Shown here piece after piece: positions 24,343 through 27,931 of a stretch of 27,931 nt of DNA. A program made the position numbers and the translations under genes. Source of the DNA: a bacterium (lineage in GTDB: Bacteria > JAHJDO01). The notes beneath the pieces are model-generated. The model saw only the letters and a list, made by a program, of their open reading frames with translations, did no database searches and had not been told where the DNA came from. The stretch covers positions 1-27,931 of the forward strand of contig JAGMBN010000004.1 of the NCBI GenBank assembly GCA_023129655.1, given 5' to 3'. The number at the start of each line of letters is the position of its first letter. The first letter of the stretch is position 1.

Positions 24343-24350
24343 CTCCTTCT
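24343..24350 (-). promoter_or_regulatory. Ribosome binding site that sets the AUA start of infC
   Basis: AGAAGGAG on the - strand, seven bases upstream of ATA at 24335. It lies in the 23-base gap after the rpsO stop. No ATG, GTG or TTG is placed to use it. Confidence 0.75.
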
Positions 24351-24358
24351 CTGTTCTA

Positions 24359-24628
24359 CTATTTACGAAGCTTCAGTTTATCAATAATTGCCAAGTATCT
24401 TTCAGCATCTTTCTTTTTAAGATAATCAAGCAAGCGTCTCCGTCTTCCTACAAGTTTCAACAACCCACGCCTTGAATTATGGTCTTTTTTAAAAGACGAA
24501 AAATGTCTTGTTAAATTATTAATTCTCCCTGTCGTTAAAGCAATCTGAACTTCTGGAGACCCGGTATCGCTTTCATGTGTCTTAAACTTTGCTATGACTT
24601 CTTTTTTCTCATCCGTGGATATTGCCAC
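24359..24628 (-). CDS. rpsO: 30S ribosomal protein S15
   Basis: Ribosomal protein S15, 89 residues and normal length, with [22 protein letters not shown], the [30 protein letters not shown] core and the KLKLRK end. It binds 16S rRNA in the central domain. The start is GTG at 24628, supported by an AAAGGA site. It is the first gene of rpsO-infC-rpmI-rplT. rpsO usually neighbours pnp, so this partnership is less common. The predicted leader is only about 30 bases, too short for a structured S15 autoregulatory leader. Confidence 0.97.
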   Translation of the reverse strand: MAISTDEKKEVIAKFKTHESDTGSPEVQIALTTGRINNLTRHFSSFKKDHNSRRGLLKLVGRRRRLLDYLKKKDAERYLAIIDKLKLRK

Positions 24629-24665
24629 TTTCGGTCCTTTCTATAGATTTACATTCATCTGCTGA

Positions 24666-24695
24666 ATTGTAGCATATCAGATTATCTCAAGTCAA
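24666..24695 (-). promoter_or_regulatory. Promoter of rpsO-infC-rpmI-rplT
   Basis: On the - strand, TTGACT (24695-24690) and TACAAT (24671-24666) are separated by 18 bases, with TGC before the -10 as in an extended -10. The start would lie near 24659, about 30 bases before the GTG of rpsO. Confidence 0.8.
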
Positions 24696-24698
24696 GCA
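24668..24698 (-). repeat. 31-bp exact duplicate promoter segment, copy B
   Basis: Identical to 20376-20406. The match spans the -35 box, spacer and first part of the -10; bases beyond differ. Confidence 0.85.
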
Positions 24699-24727
24699 TT
24701 TCAGAAACACCCAAACAAACAATCCGG

Positions 24728-24803
24728 TACGCCTGAGAGGATTTGAACCTCCGACACAGGGATTAGGAATCCCTTGCTCTATCCATTACTGAGCTACAGG
24801 CGC
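24728..24803 (-). tRNA. tRNA-Arg (anticodon CCT)
   Basis: The - strand gives GCGCCTGTAGCTCAG at the 5' end, a D arm with GGATAGAGC, an AGGGA/TCCCT anticodon stem around TTCCTAA (anticodon CCT, reading AGG), the GGAGGTTCAAATCCTC T arm and the acceptor CAGGCGT with discriminator A. The first acceptor pair is G-U. CCA is not encoded in full (CCG follows). No promoter is visible in the 27 bases before it, so it is probably cotranscribed with apt. Confidence 0.95.
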
Positions 24804-24811
24804 AAAAAAAC

Positions 24812-24830
24812 AGGCACAAAGGCACAGAGT
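24812..24830 (-). repeat. GGCACAAA repeat, copy 2
   Basis: AGGCACAAAGGCACAGAGT on the + strand, filling the gap between tRNA-Arg and the apt stop. Related to the repeat between tadB and tadC (11400-11423). Confidence 0.55.
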
Positions 24831-25343
24831 TTAATACGTTATCAATGAGCTTACTTCATATCCATCAAGTTTCTCAGTGCCTTTTAGAAACCTAAGGTCT
24901 ATAAGAAACACGATCTTTGATACATTTCCGCCAAGTTTCTCAACAAGTTTAACTGTTGCTAAACTTGTTCCACCTGTTGCAAGAAGATCATCTATAACCA
25001 GGACATTATCTCCATGTTTTATTGCGTCTTCATGTATTTCCAATGTATCAGTGCCATATTCCAGTTCATACGTCTCCTTTATTGTCTTGTATGGAAGTTT
25101 TCCCGGTTTTCTGAGCGGAACAAATCCTGCTCCGAGCTTGTACGCTAACACTCCGCCAAATATAAAACCTCTTGCCTCTACAGCAACTACAATATCTACC
25201 TTTTTCTCCTCGCACTCTTCCGCAAGTTTATCAACCGCTTCTCTAAACGCATCTTTATCCTTAAGCAATGTAGTTATATCTTTGAATATTATCCCTTTCT
25301 TTGGAAAATCAGGCACATCTCGAATCATATTTTTTAAGTCCAT
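24831..25343 (-). CDS. apt: Adenine phosphoribosyltransferase
   Basis: APT makes AMP from adenine and PRPP in purine salvage. The 170-residue protein begins with a typical IRDVPDFPKKGIIFKDITTLL segment, has VAVEARGFIFGGVLAYKLGAGFVPLRKPGKLP, a YELEYGTDTLEIHEDAI flexible loop and the PRPP-binding VLVIDDLLATGGT motif. All expected elements are present. A GAGGGGG ribosome site precedes the ATG. The upstream spacer is made of repeats, so the promoter is unclear. Confidence 0.97.
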   Translation of the reverse strand: MDLKNMIRDVPDFPKKGIIFKDITTLLKDKDAFREAVDKLAEECEEKKVDIVVAVEARGFIFGGVLAYKLGAGFVPLRKPGKLPYKTIKETYELEYGTDTLEIHEDAIKHGDNVLVIDDLLATGGTSLATVKLVEKLGGNVSKIVFLIDLRFLKGTEKLDGYEVSSLITY

Positions 25344-25362
25344 TTTACCCCCTCTCTGTTAT

Positions 25363-25425
25363 TTTAAAATCCAAAATTCTAAATCCGAAACAAATTCTAA
25401 ATTTAAATTTTCAAAATTCAAAACA
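25363..25425. repeat. A/T-rich AAATTCTAAAT-type repeat
   Basis: A run of related units, AAAATTCTAAAT, AAATTCTAAATTTAAATTTTC and AAAATTCAAAAC, between apt and the antiporter gene. It resembles the low-complexity GAATTTAGAATTT repeats found in intergenic DNA of many uncultured bacteria. It overlaps the region where an apt promoter should lie. Confidence 0.55.
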
Positions 25426-25430
25426 TATCA

Positions 25431-25494
25431 GGGCAGGGGCAAGCCCTGCCCCTACATTTCTCGTTTTCCACATTGTAGGGGCGAGGCTCGCCCC
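25431..25494. repeat. Inverted pair of GC-rich palindromes (CCCCTACA / TGTAGGGG)
   Basis: Two GC-rich palindromic units face each other: 25431-25456 ends GCCCCTACA and 25474-25494 begins TGTAGGGGC, each with an internal GC-rich stem. Both resemble the single unit at 8184-8209. No T-tract follows. With the A/T-rich repeat they fill the 178-base spacer 25344-25521. Confidence 0.65.
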
Positions 25495-25521
25495 CACCCG
25501 TTTCCATATTAAATTTAATTA

Positions 25522-26508
25522 TCATCTTAACCTAAATACCATATACGTGCTGGCAATATATACCACAATTATAGCTATTGCATCCCATCCAAGTTTAAGA
25601 AAGGATTTTTTAGATCTATAAATGATCCCAACTATTACAATCATTGTTAAAAGAACTCCGGCAACTGCTGTCAGGATATGCGTAGAAGACAGATAGGCAT
25701 ATATAGAACCTGTTCTGTATAAGATATCGCCCGTTGGTATCAGTGCTATATTAAGCATATTACTGCCCAGAATAGTACCTATCGCCATATCAAAAAGCCC
25801 CATTCTAACTGCTCCTATTGTTGCCATAAGTTCTGGAAGAGATGTTACTGCGGCAAGGAAAAGGCTGCCTACAAAAGTTTCCCCCAAGCCTGTTTCACTC
25901 GCTATTTGTTTAGCAGTATTAGCAACCCAGATGCTTCCGCCGAAAATACATCCTGTGCAGAATAAATATTCTAAAATTGTTTTTCTAAAAGAAATATGTT
26001 CGTATTTTTTCTTTTCATATTTCTCTTTCTTGTTTCGGTTCTGATATCTAAATGAAAGTCGTATACCTATTAAATATGTTGTTATTATCAAGAAACTTAG
26101 CGCTCCTACAGAAAAGACAGAAAACATATTTCCGATAAGTATTCCTGCAATTGCGATTGATGATAGAATTACAGAAATCCCTGCAAGTAAAATCAATCCG
26201 AGATTTACCTCTCTTAGAATTGGACCACGTCCCTGAACAATATCAAGTATAGCAATTATAAAAAGATTAAAGATAATGCTTCCAAACACGTTGCCAACAG
26301 CAAGATCTGGAGATTTTACAACAATTATGGAACTGCACGTAATAAAAAATTCAGGAAGCGATGTAGCGACAGCAAGAAAGATTCCGCCTATCCATGCCCT
26401 GCTAATACCTGTCTTTTCAGCAATTATATCCCCATACTTTGATAACTTAAAACCAGCAAGAATGATTATAATTGCGCCTATTGAGAATTGAATCCAAACT
26501 TTTAGCAT
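25522..26508 (-). CDS. Ca2+/Na+ antiporter, CaCA family
   Basis: A 328-residue inner-membrane protein with about ten TM helices in two homologous halves. Each half has the alpha-repeat motif: FLAVATSLPE at 44-53 with a downstream GNVFGSIIFN, and FLAAVTSLPE near residue 220 with a downstream GTILGSNMLN. These Glu and Asn/Ser residues form the cation site in YrbG/CaCA exchangers, so export of Ca2+ against Na+ or H+ is likely. A basic hydrophilic loop (RNKKEKYEKKKYEH) near 155-170 separates the halves. The likely ribosome site, AGGGGATGAG, is provided by the repeat that lies just upstream. Confidence 0.92.
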   Translation of the reverse strand: MLKVWIQFSIGAIIIILAGFKLSKYGDIIAEKTGISRAWIGGIFLAVATSLPEFFITCSSIIVVKSPDLAVGNVFGSIIFNLFIIAILDIVQGRGPILREVNLGLILLAGISVILSSIAIAGILIGNMFSVFSVGALSFLIITTYLIGIRLSFRYQNRNKKEKYEKKKYEHISFRKTILEYLFCTGCIFGGSIWVANTAKQIASETGLGETFVGSLFLAAVTSLPELMATIGAVRMGLFDMAIGTILGSNMLNIALIPTGDILYRTGSIYAYLSSTHILTAVAGVLLTMIVIVGIIYRSKKSFLKLGWDAIAIIVVYIASTYMVFRLR

Positions 26509-26514
26509 TTATAA

Positions 26515-26611
26515 CTCATCCCCTAGCCCCTTCTCTTGACAGAGAAGGGGAACTCAGCTCACCCGTCATTTCTCTTTTCCCTCTCTTCTCAAGAGAGGGT
26601 TAGGGTGAGTT
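26515..26611. repeat. Palindromic MITE-like repeat between manC and the antiporter gene
   Basis: The left end, CTCATCCCCTAGCCCCTTCTCTTG, begins at about 26515; the right end, read on the - strand, is CTCACCCTAACCCTCTCTTG, so the ends are imperfect inverted repeats. Inner stems are CCCCTTCTCT/AGAGAAGGGG and CCCTCTCTT/AAGAGAGGG. The manC stop codon (26589-26591) and last codons lie inside it. Confidence 0.7.
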
Positions 26612-27662
26612 TTTTATTCTTCTTAATTTGTTTTAATAATTCTTTTACCTTCTGAGCTTCTGTTTTCTTGCAAACCAATACAACATCACCTGTATTTACG
26701 ACAATTAAATCTGAAACCCCTATGGTGGTTATCGGACTCCCCTCCCCCATTAATATGCAATTCTTTGTATCAATGCCTACATGATCTCCTGCAACGATAT
26801 TACCATCATCATCTTTTTTATAGACTTTCTCCAAAGCGAGCCATGATCCCACATCATTCCAGTCAAAGAGACCTTCTACAACGCTTACATTTTCCGCTCT
26901 CTCCATAACTCCACGATCGATTGATATTTTCTCCAGCTTTTCATACTCCTCTTTTATAACTTTATCCCTGAGTGGCGATGAAAGAGAATTTTCTATAACC
27001 TTTAGCGCATTATGAAGTTTAGGCATATATTCCTTAAACGCTTCTTCTATGCGCTTGGTTGTCCATACAAACATACCGCTATTCCAATAATACCCTCCTT
27101 TCTTAAAATACTTTCTTGCAGTTTTCAAATCAGGTTTTTCTCTGAATTCTTTTACTTTAAAAATACTTGGGCTCCCACTGCCAATCTCATCTCCTCTGTG
27201 AATATATCCGTAACCTGTTTCAGGATAGCTTGGTTTTATGCCTATTGTAACAAGACGCCCTTCTTTAGTCGCTTTAGAGGCAGCAGCTATTGTCTTTTTG
27301 AATTGCCTGATATCTTTTATGATATGATCAGCCGGCAGCACAACCGTAATGGAATCCTTGTCTCTTTTCTGAATAATTATATTAGCAAGCCCTATTGCTG
27401 CCGCAGTATTTCTGGCAAACGGCTCATTTATAATATTTTCTTTGGGGATATAGGAAACTTGTTTTTGTATTTCGCCTTCTAACCCAATTCGCGTGACTAT
27501 AAAGATATTCTTTGGAGAAGTTAGTGCTTCTGCTCTTTTTACTGTTTCCTGAAGCATGGTATTTTTAGAACCTATCGACAATAACTGTTTAGGACTTTTT
27601 TCTCTACTCTTTGGCCAAAATCTCTCCCCGCTTCCACCCGCCATAATAACAACATTCAGCAT
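26589..27662 (-). CDS. manC: Mannose-1-phosphate guanylyltransferase
   Basis: The enzyme makes GDP-mannose from GTP and mannose-1-phosphate for surface glycans. The 357-residue protein has the nucleotide-binding GGSGERFWPKSREKSPKQ at residues 9-26, the PEN/LPADH region (VVLPADHII), FREKPD, YYWNSGMFVW and DWNDVGSW, all typical. The C-terminal isomerase domain of bifunctional enzymes is absent, so it is the monofunctional type. The last six residues, LTLTLS, and the stop come from a repeat element, so the original end was probably changed by its insertion. The ribosome site (AGAGGGA) is moderate. I could not settle on a promoter. Confidence 0.94.
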   Translation of the reverse strand: MLNVVIMAGGSGERFWPKSREKSPKQLLSIGSKNTMLQETVKRAEALTSPKNIFIVTRIGLEGEIQKQVSYIPKENIINEPFARNTAAAIGLANIIIQKRDKDSITVVLPADHIIKDIRQFKKTIAAASKATKEGRLVTIGIKPSYPETGYGYIHRGDEIGSGSPSIFKVKEFREKPDLKTARKYFKKGGYYWNSGMFVWTTKRIEEAFKEYMPKLHNALKVIENSLSSPLRDKVIKEEYEKLEKISIDRGVMERAENVSVVEGLFDWNDVGSWLALEKVYKKDDDGNIVAGDHVGIDTKNCILMGEGSPITTIGVSDLIVVNTGDVVLVCKKTEAQKVKELLKQIKKNKKLTLTLS

Positions 27663-27732
27663 AACCGTATCCCTCTTTTTTAATAACGCAAGAATATCAT
27701 AAATTTTGTTTTAAATAAATAACGAATTATGG

Positions 27733-27926
27733 TAAGACCTCAATAAAGCACGTCATTCCTGCAGATTTTTAGCAGGAATCTATGTTTTGAAACGCTGGAT
27801 TCCCGCGATCAGAAGTTTCACCAAGTCTTTCAGAGGTAAAAAAACTTCTTGATAATCGCGCGTATTCAGTGAGACAGCAAAAAAGGTCTCTGCCCCCTTT
27901 ATTCCTATAAATTTATTGAGGTTTTA
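27733..27926. repeat. MITE-like element with 15-bp terminal inverted repeats
   Basis: The ends TAAGACCTCAATAAA (27733-27747) and TTTATTGAGGTTTTA (27912-27926) are inverted repeats with one mismatch. Inside are ATTCCTGC/GCAGGAAT (about 27756-27779) and an imperfect CGCGATCAGAAGTTT/AAACTTCTTGATAATCGCG pair, so the whole 194 bases could fold into a long hairpin. There is no transposase and no clear target duplication. It fills most of the last 269 bases (27663-27931), where I see no gene. Confidence 0.55.
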
Positions 27927-27931
27927 AGCAA

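Noticed and set aside
24877..25512. A 211-codon open frame on the + strand over apt
   Set aside because: It is antisense to a clear apt gene, has Ser/Thr-rich low-information sequence and runs into repeats.
27012..27482. 156-codon frame opposite manC
   Set aside because: Shadow of a well-conserved gene; no family features.
27663..27931. Transposase fragment or gene start at the right end
   Set aside because: No frame in this stretch has family features; the inverted repeats explain the structure better.

Overview
The window is a stretch of AT-rich bacterial chromosome, dense in genes and using the standard code. A secretin and a Tad/Flp pilus export locus imply a two-membrane (diderm) cell. 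The AT-rich composition, FHA/TPR/Ser-Thr-kinase genes, NHL propellers and many short palindromic intergenic repeats resemble uncultured candidate-phylum genomes such as Omnitrophota. That placement is a guess from overall character, not from a phylogenetic marker.

Region 1 (1-20282, all + strand) is a Tad/Flp-type pilus or secretion locus broken up by unrelated genes. Its recognisable parts are a Tad-domain protein (5' partial), an unknown membrane-anchored protein, cpaB, the cpaC secretin, an FHA-cpaF ATPase, tadB and tadC. A large protein that looks like a carbohydrate-active enzyme sits between cpaB and cpaC. Between cpaC and cpaF lies small-gene cargo: a DUF4160/DUF2442 pair, a methyltransferase, an MNT-type nucleotidyltransferase, and a PIN-toxin remnant joined to an antitoxin-like protein. 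After tadC come a DUF192 protein, an ORF6N protein, a beta-propeller lipo/periplasmic-type protein, two FHA-TM-TPR proteins and a Ser/Thr kinase with a TM segment and an extracytoplasmic NHL propeller. FHA domains bind phosphothreonine, so kinase, FHA-TPR proteins and FHA-CpaF suggest a pilus/secretion motor controlled by Ser/Thr phosphorylation. No Flp pilin, prepilin peptidase or TadZ/CpaE is visible.

Region 2 (20283-23213) is mixed: tRNA-Glu and a membrane-anchored PilZ protein on the - strand, then a small Tic20/DUF4870-like membrane protein, yicC and gmk on the + strand.

Region 3 (23227-27662, - strand) is housekeeping: rpsO-infC-rpmI-rplT behind a clear promoter, tRNA-Arg(CCT), apt, a Ca2+/Na+ antiporter and manC. 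infC appears to start at an AUA codon. An identical 31-bp promoter-bearing sequence precedes both tRNA-Glu and rpsO.

Spacers hold at least five families of short palindromic or A/T-rich repeats. One of them forms the 3' end of manC and the leader of the antiporter gene. The last 270 bases hold a MITE-like inverted-repeat element and no gene that I can support.
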